This document shows positions 24,078 through 34,256 of a DNA stretch of 64,000 nucleotides, piece after piece. The notes under the pieces were generated by a model that was not told the origin of the DNA, did no database searches, and saw only the letters and a program-made list of their open reading frames with translations. Where the stretch lies: positions 101,537-165,536 of the forward strand of contig JABDHK010000019.1 in NCBI GenBank assembly GCA_012972835.1, given 5' to 3'. This DNA comes from Chlorobiaceae bacterium. Its GTDB lineage: Bacteria; Bacteroidota; Chlorobiia; Chlorobiales; Chlorobiaceae. Numbering within the stretch: position 1 is the stretch's first letter; every line of letters starts with the position of its first letter. Made by a program: the position numbers and the translations under genes.

Positions 24078-26068
24078 GGACAGGTGTTTACCTGCATTGA
24101 TACCTGAGCTTCCGAGGTTACAAGTTTTTCTATTGCACCAACAATCGCCCCACTCCTGTCAAAGCGCATCACGTAACAGGGAACCTGCTGTGCCATTGGC
24201 TCAATCAGGTCAAGAGTCTTCTCCCACCAGTCAGCAGTAAGAAAGGGGCGAATAAGGCAGGCCAGCAACCTCCGCGTAATCTCCCTGCGGTCAGTGAGAT
24301 GCGTGATGGTGTTTTCTGTAGCCTGTTCAATAAAGCAGATTGCCCTGAGCGGCGCATCGGCAGAGGAAACAAGTGGCACATCACCATGGCTCCAGGTACC
24401 ATAGATCCGCCAGCTCTCGCCATGACGGCGAACAATGTTACGGTCATCACAAAGAATCTCAACCTCCATCCTACCCTTCGCTCCAGCCTCAATCAAAAAG
24501 TTTGTCGTCGTGGATTTACCCGCCTCGGAGTGGCCGACAAAAAGCACTCCAGCACCATTGATAATCACCCCTGCCGAGTGGAGGTAGCAACCCTGACGAT
24601 CAGCCAGCAACCTTGCAATAAGGATCTGGTCAGAAGGAAACATGGTCAGAGAGTGGAGCTCCCCTTTGCGCCAGCTCTCCTCACGAACATCATCATTGTA
24701 GATGCGCCCCCGCGTATGGTCAGCTGTAAAAGTAGCAACACGGTGCAGTGCAGGGTCGTTCTCCCGTGGCGATATGCCAAGATAGATATAAGAGCCGTTC
24801 TGCCGGGAAATAGCCCAGGGCGCCTTGCGATAGAGCTCCCTGCCAAGATCCTTTCCCTTCAGGTCAGGCAAGCCGAAATGATGGCGGATGGTAACCGTGT
24901 CTTCCCCCGGGCCATCAACCTGAAAAGAAGCAAACTTAGAGTGAAAAGTAGCATCATCAATCGCCAGGTCACTCTCAACACTGACGGTGATGCCGGCAAT
25001 CTTGAAGTAACGCCGATGCTTCACCTGCCACTCATCCTTGAAGCGCCGGTTTTCACGGGCAACTTCACAGAGATGTTCAACCGGAGCTGAAAACCGGCCA
25101 TGCTCCAGCCAGCCATAAACCGCGCACCAGCGGCAATCCTTGCGAAGTTCGCATGAGCCACAGTTATCTTTATGTTCTTCAAAGTCGAACTCACGATCAG
25201 CCAGCGAGGGGATAAACTCCTCCCACCCCTCACGGACCGTGCCTTTACGAAGATCAAAGCGCATGGAAGGCTCTTTAAGAAAAGAGCAAAAGCTCATACC
25301 GCCATAAGGATCAATATGGAAGTCCCTCCGCCCTGCAATACACTTGGCAAAGAGCCGCCCGTCACCTTCGCCATGGCCGCACTCATGCGCGTGTGACTCC
25401 TCGTAGGAAAGATCTGGCCTGTCAAGCTCCACCACATCCCGTGGGTCAAGGCGCTGGCTGGAAATTTCAGCATTAAGCCCTGCATCCCGGCACGAAGAGA
25501 GGTAAAGCCATGGAGCACCAACACGCCAATGCTCACTGAGCGACCTGGCAAGCTCAATCATCTTGTCCCACTCATGCCAGTTTGCCCGCATGGGAATAAG
25601 CTGGACAATAAACCCCGCACCAGCCTCCTTAAGGTAGCGGAACCCCTGCATGACACACTCAAACCCGCCCGGATTACGGGTAACACAGTCATAGCTCTCC
25701 CTGGTGGCCCCATAAAGAGCAACCATCTTGGTACCCTTGCGCCTAAGCTGCTGAGCGAGGTTCGGCGTGATAAGGGTGCCGTTGGTGTTGAGCGTATAGG
25801 AAACAGCCTTGGCAGTGACATACTCAAAGATCTCCGGAAAATCAGGCCGCAACATCGGTTCACCACCGGAAATTGACCACCGCCTTGTACCCAAAGCACG
25901 CGCTTCATCAACAAGACGCTTAATCTCATCAAACGAGAGCTCTCGCTTCTGTTCAGGGGCAGCAGGGGGAATTCTCAGCCAGCAATGAAGACAGTTGTTG
26001 TTGCAGCGATAAGTCAGGTCAAGATGACCTTCAAGGGGAAGGCGAAAATCAACAAAGTTTTTCGGCAT
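24074..26068 (-). CDS. Radical SAM/SPASM protein fused to an HPr-kinase-like domain
   Basis: 664 residues from the ATG at 26068 with GGAG 6 bases upstream (the TTG at 26080 is an alternative). Residues ~1-340: radical SAM with CNNNCLHC (Cys22, 26, 29), SISGGEPMLRPDF, and SPASM Cys groups CGHGEGDGRLFAKC, FCSFL and NCGSCELRKDCRWC. Residues ~350-664: an HprK-like kinase domain with LHSAGVIINGAGVLFVGHSE-AGKSTT (Walker A) and LCDDRNIVRR. First gene of the operon, in front of a 270-base AT-rich region that must hold its promoter. HPr-kinase-like enzymes phosphorylate the C-terminal Ser of some lasso precursors. Fusion to a radical SAM enzyme is notable; the frame is continuous with no sign of a sequencing join. 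Confidence 0.87.
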   Translation of the reverse strand: MPKNFVDFRLPLEGHLDLTYRCNNNCLHCWLRIPPAAPEQKRELSFDEIKRLVDEARALGTRRWSISGGEPMLRPDFPEIFEYVTAKAVSYTLNTNGTLITPNLAQQLRRKGTKMVALYGATRESYDCVTRNPGGFECVMQGFRYLKEAGAGFIVQLIPMRANWHEWDKMIELARSLSEHWRVGAPWLYLSSCRDAGLNAEISSQRLDPRDVVELDRPDLSYEESHAHECGHGEGDGRLFAKCIAGRRDFHIDPYGGMSFCSFLKEPSMRFDLRKGTVREGWEEFIPSLADREFDFEEHKDNCGSCELRKDCRWCAVYGWLEHGRFSAPVEHLCEVARENRRFKDEWQVKHRRYFKIAGITVSVESDLAIDDATFHSKFASFQVDGPGEDTVTIRHHFGLPDLKGKDLGRELYRKAPWAISRQNGSYIYLGISPRENDPALHRVATFTADHTRGRIYNDDVREESWRKGELHSLTMFPSDQILIARLLADRQGCYLHSAGVIINGAGVLFVGHSEAGKSTTTNFLIEAGAKGRMEVEILCDDRNIVRRHGESWRIYGTWSHGDVPLVSSADAPLRAICFIEQATENTITHLTDRREITRRLLACLIRPFLTADWWEKTLDLIEPMAQQVPCYVMRFDRSGAIVGAIEKLVTSEAQVSMQVNTCP

Positions 26069-26347
26069 AGATCGCTCCAAAACTGGATTGGTAGTAATTA
26101 TATGGCAACTAACTACAACACATTAACCTTATGACTTGCTGAATAATTAGCAACGACAGTAATATAATATATTTTTACCTATACATATAATACGCTAACA
26201 TATATTATATGTTCAGCACAAGGCATTTGATAGAAATCGCCAAAAACCTTGCACATCAACAGTAGCCGTGTATCAGCCACAGTTCAGGTCGCTATCGTCT
26301 TCTGATTTTATTTTGTCATTTGCAGGGAGGCACAAGCATCAACCAAG

Positions 26348-26599
26348 TCACTCCTGGTTTTTTTGTGTAGGGCGGTAGAGGACGGCAAAGATAATCCAGC
26401 CATAGGCTACTACAAGGCTGATGGGACTGAGATAGAGTGCGAAAAAACCGTCAACCTCTCTTTCGAGAAACATGATTCCGTAGCTTGCGGCAATCACCAG
26501 TGCCCCAAGGGCAATCATGATATAGTTGACGGCTCCGAGGGGCATCTCGGCTGCTTTTTCAGCAGGGTTAGCCTGCTGTTTCTTCGGTGAAGATTTCAT
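26348..26599 (-). CDS. DUF3098 small membrane protein
   Basis: 83 residues (ATG at 26599, with a TTG one codon earlier). A basic N-terminus ([15 protein letters not shown]) precedes two TM helices, [20 protein letters not shown] and [20 protein letters not shown]. This matches the DUF3098 family of Bacteroidetes/Chlorobi, function unknown. It overlaps the end of argD by 32 bases, so the two are translationally linked. Confidence 0.75.
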   Translation of the reverse strand: MKSSPKKQQANPAEKAAEMPLGAVNYIMIALGALVIAASYGIMFLEREVDGFFALYLSPISLVVAYGWIIFAVLYRPTQKNQE

Positions 26600-27770
26600 C
26601 AAGGGCGTTTATACATTGTTGAGCTTCCGCGATGGTGATGGTCAGAGGCGGGAGAAGCCTGATAACGTTCTGGCTTGTTGCGTTGATGACAATAAATTTC
26701 CTGAGTGCTTTTTCTACATAATATTTAGCCTCTTTATCAACGGTTATGCCGATCATCAGGCCATATTGGCGAATATCGAGGATCTGCGGATGACGAATTG
26801 CCAGTTTCTCCAACTCGTCATGCATATATTTGCCGGTTTTCTCGGCGTTTTCCATCAGCTGATCCTCTTCGATGGCCTTTATCATGGCAATCCCTGCGGC
26901 ACATGCTACCGGGTTACCGCCAAATGTTGTGCCGTGGTTACCGTAGGTGAGGACATCTGCCACCTTTTCGTTACCAATAACAGCCGAGAGGGGCAGACCG
27001 CCGCCGAGCGGTTTGGCAAGGCAGACCAGGTCGGGATCGGCATCAACATGCATATAGCTGAAAAACACCCCGGTTCTTCCACATCCAGCCTGAATTTCAT
27101 CCGCAACAATAAGGAAGTTGTATTGCTGGCGCAGCTCCTTCAGTCGGTCTATGAATGGCTGTGATATCTGGTGAATGCCTCCCTCGCCCTGAACAACCTC
27201 AATAAATACAGCTGCGGTGTTGTCAGAAACCTTCTCGTTGAGGTCAGCAATGTCATTGAAGGCAATCATGCCTGTACCGGGAAGCAGCGGATCAAAGCCG
27301 TCAACATATTTTGCTTTCGCCGTCAGCGACATGGCGCCATAAGTTCTTCCATGGAAACAGTTGCTTAGCGACAGCACCTCTTTTTTATCATCATTGCCCG
27401 ACCGGGAAGCCCATTTCCTTGCCATTTTAATGGCGGCCTCTATTGCCTCGGTACCACTGTTGGCAAAAAATACCTTTGAGAGTCCTGAAATCGCAAGCAG
27501 TTTTTCAGCCAGTTCAAACTGGGGCGGCATCATGAAAAGGTTTGAGGCATGGATCAGTTTTCCGGCCTGCGTGCTTATTGCCTCAACAAGGCGCTTGTCA
27601 CCATAGCCGAGGGCATTGACACCGATACCTGCAATCATATCGAGATAACGGGTTCCACTGTCGCTGACGAGCCAGACACCTTCGCCATGGGTTATGGCAA
27701 GAGGAAATCTGGCATAATTATGGAAAAAAAGCTTCTGTTCTGTTTCCTGGTTTACGGGCAGTGGTTTCAT
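26568..27770 (-). CDS. argD: Acetylornithine aminotransferase
   Basis: Class III PLP aminotransferase for arginine synthesis (may also serve lysine as succinyldiaminopimelate aminotransferase). 400 residues from the ATG at 27770; the upstream TTG start would add 17. It shows [49 protein letters not shown], the PLP lysine in [11 protein letters not shown] and [15 protein letters not shown]. The ArgD/RocD distinction is by general similarity. Confidence 0.92.
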   Translation of the reverse strand: MKPLPVNQETEQKLFFHNYARFPLAITHGEGVWLVSDSGTRYLDMIAGIGVNALGYGDKRLVEAISTQAGKLIHASNLFMMPPQFELAEKLLAISGLSKVFFANSGTEAIEAAIKMARKWASRSGNDDKKEVLSLSNCFHGRTYGAMSLTAKAKYVDGFDPLLPGTGMIAFNDIADLNEKVSDNTAAVFIEVVQGEGGIHQISQPFIDRLKELRQQYNFLIVADEIQAGCGRTGVFFSYMHVDADPDLVCLAKPLGGGLPLSAVIGNEKVADVLTYGNHGTTFGGNPVACAAGIAMIKAIEEDQLMENAEKTGKYMHDELEKLAIRHPQILDIRQYGLMIGITVDKEAKYYVEKALRKFIVINATSQNVIRLLPPLTITIAEAQQCINALDEIFTEETAG

Positions 27771-27845
27771 TCTGATATGTTGTTCTTCAAGAGATTGTAT
27801 TGCCGAATAACACTCTGACAAATGGTTGATTATAATGATGAAAGG

Positions 27846-28067
27846 TCATGCTTTCAAACAATTTTTTTGCGCTTCTTTCCATACAATAACGACACGGATA
27901 ACCCTCCAGATACCATAAGCGCCGGTAAGAAGGGCATAAAGTTTCAGGTCATTCCGTGATGTGGAAGGAATGCTGTCCGGAAACAGAAGAAGATAGAGAG
28001 CTATACCGATAAACATGCTTCCCAGCAGCAGCCCGGTGACTAAGCTGACCGAGTTTTTCGTAATCAT
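27846..28067 (-). CDS. Small membrane protein, unknown
   Basis: 73 residues, two hydrophobic stretches (VTGLLLGSMFIGIALYLLLF and LYALLTGAYGIWRVIRVVIV) and a basic tail. I do not recognise a family. Its ATG overlaps the stop of the NDH-2 gene (ATGA), so it is co-expressed with it and may be a membrane partner (inference). Confidence 0.6.
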   Translation of the reverse strand: MITKNSVSLVTGLLLGSMFIGIALYLLLFPDSIPSTSRNDLKLYALLTGAYGIWRVIRVVIVWKEAQKNCLKA

Positions 28068-29365
28068 TCCGGTTCGTTTTTTTCAGCATGGTTTACACAG
28101 GGGTCAGGATCAGGATAGAACCTCCACTCCTTGTTGACGATCAGTCGGGCCCCATAGCTGAAGGTAAAATAGGACCATCCCCATTGCATCAGTACAAAGA
28201 CACGGTGACGGAAGCTGGTCAGAAAATAGATGTGCACCAGAAGCCATGTAAACCATGCGAGGATACCATCAAACTTAATGCTTCCGAATTCGACGATGGC
28301 CTTGTTTTTGCCAATGGTAGCCATCTGTCCCTTATCCCGATACCGGAAAAGTTTTCTTGCCTTTGTTTTCAGATCGAGTAAAATGTTTTTACCAATAGTT
28401 CGTCCCTGCTGAAAGGCAACGGGAGCAAGCCCCGGCAATGGTTTTCCGTTCTCCTGAACAAAGTGTGCAAGGTCGCCGCCTACGAATATTTCAGGATGAC
28501 CCGGAATGCTGAGGTCTTCCTGGACAATGATACGTCCAATCCGGTCGGTTTCCACACCCATGGCATTGCCGATTCCTATAGCGGTAACGCCTGCAGCCCA
28601 TAACACTGTTGCCGCCTCAATGCGCTCCTTGCCGATTTGCACTCCGTTAGCATCGACGTTGGTGACCATGCTGCTTGTCCATACCTGAACGCCAAGTTTT
28701 TCAAGGGATCGTGTTGCCTTGCTTGCAAGTTCTGGGTCAAAAGAGCCAAGTATGCGCGGAGCAGCTTCAACAATAAAAATTCGGGTCAGCTTTGGATCAA
28801 TGTTCTTATAAAATTTTGACAGGGTGTAGCGGCTCATTTCGCCTATTGAGCCAGCAAGCTCTACGCCGGTTGGGCCACCACCAACAATGACAAAGGTCAG
28901 GAGCTTTTTGCGTTCAACAGTATCTGTGGTTCTTTCCGCGCGCTCATAGGCCTCCATCACTCGCCTCCGAATCTCTTTTGCCTGAGCAAGGGTTTTAAGC
29001 CCTGGAGCAAACTCTTCCCACTCGTTGTGACCGAAATAGTGGTGCTGTACACCGCATGCAAGAATCAGGTAGTCGTAAGGTATCTCGCGGAAATCGGTAG
29101 TAACTATTTTTTTTTCGATATCGACGTTGGTGGCAATACCCTTGAAAACTGTAACGTTCCGGAAATTTGCCAGCATATTTCTAAGTGGAGCAGCAATATC
29201 ACCCTCTCCAAGCGCAGCCATTGCAACTTGATAGAGAAGAGGCTGAAAGAGGTGGTAATTTCTCCTGTCGATGAGGGTAACCTCAATATCCACTTTATTG
29301 CCCAGTACCCTGGCGGCATTGAGCCCTGCAAATCCCCCGCCAACAATCACAACCTGCTTTTTCAT
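28064..29365 (-). CDS. ndh: Type II NADH dehydrogenase (NDH-2-like FAD oxidoreductase)
   Basis: 433 residues from the ATG at 29365. N-terminal FAD site VIVGGGFAGLNAAR, second Rossmann site FVIVGGGPTGVELAGSI, and IFVGGDLAHF. A C-terminal hydrophobic tail (FDGILAWFTWLLVHIYFLTS; FTFSYGARLIV) anchors it to the membrane. Oxidises NAD(P)H and reduces quinone without pumping protons. The TTG at 29383 is the alternative start. Followed by a small membrane protein gene. Confidence 0.88.
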   Translation of the reverse strand: MKKQVVIVGGGFAGLNAARVLGNKVDIEVTLIDRRNYHLFQPLLYQVAMAALGEGDIAAPLRNMLANFRNVTVFKGIATNVDIEKKIVTTDFREIPYDYLILACGVQHHYFGHNEWEEFAPGLKTLAQAKEIRRRVMEAYERAERTTDTVERKKLLTFVIVGGGPTGVELAGSIGEMSRYTLSKFYKNIDPKLTRIFIVEAAPRILGSFDPELASKATRSLEKLGVQVWTSSMVTNVDANGVQIGKERIEAATVLWAAGVTAIGIGNAMGVETDRIGRIIVQEDLSIPGHPEIFVGGDLAHFVQENGKPLPGLAPVAFQQGRTIGKNILLDLKTKARKLFRYRDKGQMATIGKNKAIVEFGSIKFDGILAWFTWLLVHIYFLTSFRHRVFVLMQWGWSYFTFSYGARLIVNKEWRFYPDPDPCVNHAEKNEPE

Positions 29366-29537
29366 GTCCAGTGTTACCTTCAATTAAATACTCATTAGTG
29401 TCATCTCTCTCTTCTCTGCAAAATAGTGGTAATACCGGCAGAAAAAGCAGTAAAGTAAAAAAAAGAAATAAATTCCCGCGGGTTGATTGCGATTTGCTGC
29501 TGAATCCTGTGGCAGGAGAGCTTAAATAAATCAAGAA

Positions 29538-30038
29538 TCATGTGAGGCGTTCGATGATATTACTCTGTTTTGGGAATTTTTTTAGCAGCGTCATTCTGTC
29601 GGCAAACGTAAAATCCCTGAATTCAAATCCCGGCGCTACGACGCAGCTTACCAGCGAATAGCTTTCAGGTTCTGGATTTTCAAGAGAGGCCCCAAACCAG
29701 CTTTCTGCAGGGACGGTTTCCTGCAGGATCTCGCCCTTCTCAGCCGAAAGACCAAGGGTAAAGCTTGAAGGCTCCCCTTTTTTTGGGAAAATGTAAATAT
29801 TCAGGGGATTACCTGCATGAAAGAACCAGAGTTCGTCTGAATGAATTCTGTGAAGTTTTGAGTGCTCTCTGCCGTTGAGCAGGTAGTAAATGGCGGTCGC
29901 GTAAGAGCGGGAACCATGGAAAAGTATGGAATTAGTGAAAGCATAAGAGCCACTGCTGCGATAGGTTTCGCGGTAGTAGCCGCCTTCAGGGTGGCGTACC
30001 AGCTGCAGGTGCTCTATCCAGAATTCAGCTTTTTGCAT
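29538..30038 (-). CDS. Cupin DUF985-family protein
   Basis: 166 residues from Met at 30038. It has [53 protein letters not shown] and APGFEFRDF, the conserved blocks of DUF985 (cupin_5). The beta-barrel metal site would use the His/Glu of HRIHSDE. Function unknown. It overlaps the 3' end of purE by 14 bases, so the two are co-transcribed. Confidence 0.85.
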   Translation of the reverse strand: MQKAEFWIEHLQLVRHPEGGYYRETYRSSGSYAFTNSILFHGSRSYATAIYYLLNGREHSKLHRIHSDELWFFHAGNPLNIYIFPKKGEPSSFTLGLSAEKGEILQETVPAESWFGASLENPEPESYSLVSCVVAPGFEFRDFTFADRMTLLKKFPKQSNIIERLT

Positions 30039-30552
30039 AGAGTTTTTCCCGGATTTTCGCGGTTTTCTGCCGGGAAGCATCGGCAAGTTTATGGCGGAAT
30101 TCAATCAGGGCAGCCATTAAGCGTTCGTCGGAAAGTGCAAGGATTTGAATGGCAAGGAGTGCGGCATTCCGCGCATTGTCAATGCCGACGGTAGCAACAG
30201 GAATACCTGCAGGCATTTGCACGATAGAGTAGAGCGAGTCCTGACCATTGAGCTTTTTGCTGAAAATCGGAACGCCAATAACCGGCAGGACGGTCATGGC
30301 AGCCGTTACACCGGGAAGGTGCGCTGCTCCGCCAGCTCCAGCTATAATGACTTTAAGACCGCGATCCATGGCCGATGTGGCATATTTTTCAAGATCATGC
30401 GGTGTTCTGTGTGCTGAAATAACAGAGATCTCTGAGATAATGTCAAATTCATCGAAAACCAGAGATGCTTCCTTCATGATGTCGAAATCGGAGTCCGAAC
30501 CCATAAGAATTCCGACAACCGGTATATTTTGGTCTGAAAGGTTTTTAATCAT
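30025..30552 (-). CDS. purE: N5-carboxyaminoimidazole ribonucleotide mutase
   Basis: Class I PurE of purine synthesis, converting N5-CAIR to CAIR. 175 residues with [37 protein letters not shown] and ALPVIGVP-type core (VLPVIGVP), and [16 protein letters not shown]. The purK partner is not adjacent. Divergent from hemN. Confidence 0.95.
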   Translation of the reverse strand: MIKNLSDQNIPVVGILMGSDSDFDIMKEASLVFDEFDIISEISVISAHRTPHDLEKYATSAMDRGLKVIIAGAGGAAHLPGVTAAMTVLPVIGVPIFSKKLNGQDSLYSIVQMPAGIPVATVGIDNARNAALLAIQILALSDERLMAALIEFRHKLADASRQKTAKIREKLYAKS

Positions 30553-30680
30553 AAAAAAGTATAGTTGGAAGCCCGCTTTGTCGTTTGTTTCACGGCTAAT
30601 GATTTATGAAATTGCCGAGTTTTATGTATTTTCACGTGTTATAGAATTTAAAAAAATAATACTTGTTGAGGAAGATAACA

Positions 30681-32099
30681 ATGGCAACTAATCTCGCAGT
30701 AAAGTACAGTAATCCCGGACCGCGCTACACCAGTTATCCAACCATTCCTTCATGGAGTACCGACGGCGTTACCCAGGAGCAGTGGAAAGAGGCAATGGTA
30801 AAAGGTTTTAACGACAGCAACGAAACCACCGGAATCAGTCTGTATATTCACATCCCCTACTGTGAGAATCACTGTTATTTCTGTGGTTGCAATGCTCACC
30901 GTACACAGGATCACTCTTTTGAGACACCCTATCTTGAGGCACTGCTGAAGGAGTGGCAGATGTATATTGATGTTTTCCCCGGCAGGCTCAATGTGAAGGA
31001 ACTGCACATTGGCGGTGGCACCCCTACCTTTTTCAGTCCGGAAAATCTTGTCAGGCTTATTGCTGGTATCTGCAAGCATGTCAACAAGATGGACAATTTT
31101 ATGTTCAGCTTCGAAACCAACCCCCGCTCGACATCGAGGGAGCATCTTGAAGCACTTTACAGTGTCGGCTTCCGACGTATGAGTTTTGGAATTCAGGATT
31201 TCGATCCTGCTGTGCAGGAGGAGATCAATCGTCTCCAGTCATTTGAACTGGTTAAGGAGAAGGTTGATCTTGCCCGTGAGATAGGTTTCACGTCAATTAA
31301 TTTTGACCTTGTCTACGGTTTGCCCAAGCAGACAATGGCCACCATTACCGACACCATTCAGAAGGTTATGGAACTCAAGCCCGATCGTCTTGCCTTTTAT
31401 GCATACGGCCATAATCCGCACATGTATGAAGGACAGCGTAAGTTTAATGAGGCGGATCTGCCGGTAGGTGATGTCAAACAAGAACTCTACGATAAAGGCA
31501 GTGCAATGCTTGAATCTATAGGTTATCATGAGATCGGCATGGACCACTTTGCCATCGAAGGGGATGCACTCTATGTGGCAGCCAAAAACGGTACCCTGCA
31601 CCGTAACTTTATGGGCTATACGGAAAATACCACACAGATGATGCTGGCGCTTGGTTCATCTTCAATCAGCGACACCTGGTATGCTTTTGCTCAGAATGAG
31701 CGTGACGATACCTCTTACATAAAGGCCGTCAACGAAGGGCGCTTCCCGCTCCATCGTGGCCACTTGCTGACTGATGAAGATCTTGTGCTTCGTCGCCATA
31801 TTCTCAACCTGATGTGCAAGCAGGAGACATCCTGGGAAGATCCCAAGCTCTACACTGATGAACTTGATATTGCCCTCTACCGCCTTGAAGACATGCAGAA
31901 TGATGGTATCGTTGTTCTTGGCGAGAACAGTGTTCGGGTAACTGAAGCTGGTATTCCGTTCCTTAGAAATATCTGCATGGCTTTTGATGCAAGGCTCTGG
32001 AGTTCCGACAGCCTCTCAAAGGCATACAATGTATCGAGGGATATCCAGAAAACCTATATTGAGAAAGCCCGGCTGGCAAAAGCTCAGCAGGTTGTCTGA
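30681..32099 (+). CDS. hemN: Oxygen-independent coproporphyrinogen III oxidase
   Basis: Radical SAM enzyme of anaerobic haem and bacteriochlorophyll synthesis, decarboxylating two propionates of coproporphyrinogen III. 472 residues, start ATG 30681 with GAGGAAG upstream. Motifs: [24 protein letters not shown] (cluster Cys), [27 protein letters not shown] and EIGMDHFA. The HemN-specific N-terminal region and the extra Cys after the cluster (CGC) support HemN rather than HemW. A strong terminator follows. Confidence 0.95.
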   Translation: MATNLAVKYSNPGPRYTSYPTIPSWSTDGVTQEQWKEAMVKGFNDSNETTGISLYIHIPYCENHCYFCGCNAHRTQDHSFETPYLEALLKEWQMYIDVFPGRLNVKELHIGGGTPTFFSPENLVRLIAGICKHVNKMDNFMFSFETNPRSTSREHLEALYSVGFRRMSFGIQDFDPAVQEEINRLQSFELVKEKVDLAREIGFTSINFDLVYGLPKQTMATITDTIQKVMELKPDRLAFYAYGHNPHMYEGQRKFNEADLPVGDVKQELYDKGSAMLESIGYHEIGMDHFAIEGDALYVAAKNGTLHRNFMGYTENTTQMMLALGSSSISDTWYAFAQNERDDTSYIKAVNEGRFPLHRGHLLTDEDLVLRRHILNLMCKQETSWEDPKLYTDELDIALYRLEDMQNDGIVVLGENSVRVTEAGIPFLRNICMAFDARLWSSDSLSKAYNVSRDIQKTYIEKARLAKAQQVV

Positions 32100-32120
32100 G
32101 TTTACGATTCAGCACAATTG

Positions 32121-32149
32121 AAAGGGTGATCTTGGTCACCCTTTTTTTA
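32121..32149 (+). terminator. Rho-independent terminator after hemN
   Basis: Stem AAAGGGTGA / TCACCCTTT (32121-32129 with 32136-32144) followed by TTTTT. The next gene starts only 11 bases later. Confidence 0.88.
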
Positions 32150-32159
32150 TGTCAATGCT

Positions 32160-33299
32160 ATGAAAAAAAAAATAAAAATAGGATTTTTGGGCAGTGGCTG
32201 GGCAAAAGTAGCACAGGCACCAGCCTTCTCGCTGATTGAAGATGTAGAGCTTTCTGCTGTGGCAAGCCCTACTGAATTGCATCGTCAGAAGTTTATGAAG
32301 ATGTTCGACATCGGCAAGGGTTTTGCCGACTGGCGAGATTTACTGCAGTGTGATCTTGATCTTGTGTGCGTTACGACACCGCCATTTCTTCATGCTGCCA
32401 TGGTGAAAGGGGTACTTGAAAGCGGCAAGAGTGTTCTCTGTGAAAAGCCTTTTGCACACAATGTTGAGGATGCAGCTGCCATGGTTGACGTGGCCTCTAC
32501 TTTTTCCGGTTTTGCGCTTCTCGATCATCAACTGAGATTTCATCCGGCAGTACGGTGTATGAAACAGATGATTGACGGGGGTGAGTTAGGTAAAGTTTAT
32601 GAAGTCCGCGCCGTTGTCAATCTGGCCAGTCGCAACAGGCCTGACCTGCCATGGTCGTGGTGGTGTGATGTCACAAAAGGTGGCGGTGCCCTTCATGCGA
32701 TTGGCTCTCACCTGATTGATATGAATCGTTACCTGATTGGCGAAATATCGGAAGTATCCTGCAATCTCTCTACAAGTATTCCTTTCCGGCCTGATAAATC
32801 AGGGAAAACTTGTGCGGTCACTTCTGACGATAATTTTGCCATGATGATGAAGTTTGGTCCCTTATCTGTTGCACTTGGCAGCTCTTCCCTGATGCATGTC
32901 ACCACTGTTGGAGCTTATACCTGGTTTTCGTTTGAAGTAGTAGGCAGTCTGAAAACAATAAGGCTCGACGGAGCAGGAAGGCTTTGGGAGGTTGCAAGCG
33001 ATAATGCAAAAGGAGGCAGGAGTCTTATTGATGCACCCCGCTGGAAGCTTGTTGATCCGATACTTCCGTGGGATGAACTGGTGCTGCAGGAAAAAATCAG
33101 ACACTCATCCATTGCGGTACATGGTATTTTTGCTGTCGGATTTGCCTTTCTTGCTCACCGGATTGTGAAAGCACTGCGCAAGAAGGAGAAGAACTTTCAC
33201 GATGCAGCGGATTTTTCCGATGGACTGATGATCCAGAAGGTATTGCAGGCAGGCATTGACTCAAGCCGCTTTCGCAGCTGGGTTAAAATTCAGCCATGA
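32160..33299 (+). CDS. Gfo/Idh/MocA-family oxidoreductase
   Basis: 379 residues. The NAD(P) Rossmann motif is [13 protein letters not shown]; the family hallmark CEKPFAHN (Lys-Pro) is at about residue 98, and [20 protein letters not shown] is the substrate-side motif with the His. It acts on an unknown sugar or related substrate. It follows the hemN terminator directly, so has its own promoter or depends on read-through. Confidence 0.85.
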   Translation: MKKKIKIGFLGSGWAKVAQAPAFSLIEDVELSAVASPTELHRQKFMKMFDIGKGFADWRDLLQCDLDLVCVTTPPFLHAAMVKGVLESGKSVLCEKPFAHNVEDAAAMVDVASTFSGFALLDHQLRFHPAVRCMKQMIDGGELGKVYEVRAVVNLASRNRPDLPWSWWCDVTKGGGALHAIGSHLIDMNRYLIGEISEVSCNLSTSIPFRPDKSGKTCAVTSDDNFAMMMKFGPLSVALGSSSLMHVTTVGAYTWFSFEVVGSLKTIRLDGAGRLWEVASDNAKGGRSLIDAPRWKLVDPILPWDELVLQEKIRHSSIAVHGIFAVGFAFLAHRIVKALRKKEKNFHDAADFSDGLMIQKVLQAGIDSSRFRSWVKIQP

Positions 33300-33446
33300 A
33301 TGCCAAGTTAGCGGAAAGAGTCCTTGCTGATATTATTTTCTGAAAATTAGTACCTTTAGAAGGTGAGTCGCAACCGGTATTGATATCATGATTCCGAACT
33401 GCTACAGGTAAAGGTGGAGTTACGGAATACACCGTTACCCTTTTCA

Positions 33447-34256
33447 ATGAAAAAAAACCGTATATATTTACTTTTTATAGGGTTATTTCTTCTTATTGCC
33501 CCTGTATTCTCATGGTGGACGGTTATTTATGCTGATCATCAAATGCGTGATCAGCTGCTCCAACAGGTACGACTGGCTGCACAGGGAATTGACCTGGAGC
33601 GGCTTAAAACCCTTGAAGGCTCGAAAAATGATCTTGAAAAGCCAGCCTATGGTCAGCTTAAGGAGCAACTTGCAAGGGAAAGAGGTGCTGCTTACCAGTG
33701 CCGGTTTGTCTATCTACTTGGCAAAAGGGACAGTGGGAAAGTATATTTTTATGCTGATTCCGAGCCATCGAATTCAACGGATTCATCTCCCGCAGGTCAG
33801 ATCTATGATGAGGCTACTGATATTCTCCAGAAGGTATTCAGCCTCAGAGAAGCTGATACCGAAGGACCAGTGCCCGATCGCTGGGGTACCTGGGTCAGCG
33901 GATTCGTTCCGCTTGTAGATCCCCATAACGGAAAGGTCATTGCTGTATTCGGCATGGATGTCGATGCTTCTGACTGGACATTGGACATTGTGGCCCGTTC
34001 TTCCATTCCCATAGGGCTTATGTTGTTGATTCTGATTGCCCTCATCAGTGCCTATCTTCTTTCACGCCATGTCGAGGCAGCTCCCGGACTGGTTCGTCGA
34101 CGTCTTCTCTTGCCCCTGGGTGTGCTGATGTCAATAATTATTGCCTCCATGGGACTGTTGCTTTGGCAGCAATATCAGCAGAGAGTAACTGATGCAGTTC
34201 ACCACTCGGAAACTGAGGTATCCGGTGCATTTCAGAAAAGCATTGATAGTGTCTAA
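33447..34256 (+). pseudogene. Hybrid sensor histidine kinase, N-terminal part (separated by frameshift)
   Basis: A TM anchor (IYLLFIGLFLLIAPVFSWW), a periplasmic sensing region (~180 residues; FVYLLGKRDSGKVYFYAD, GMDVDASDW), a second TM pair (IPIGLMLLILIALISAYLL; LGVLMSIIIASMGLLL), then [18 protein letters not shown] and a stop. The next frame carries on the same protein ([15 protein letters not shown]) in the +1 register, so the parent is one gene broken at about 34246-34256. The start is ATG 33447 or GTG 33414. Confidence 0.7.
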
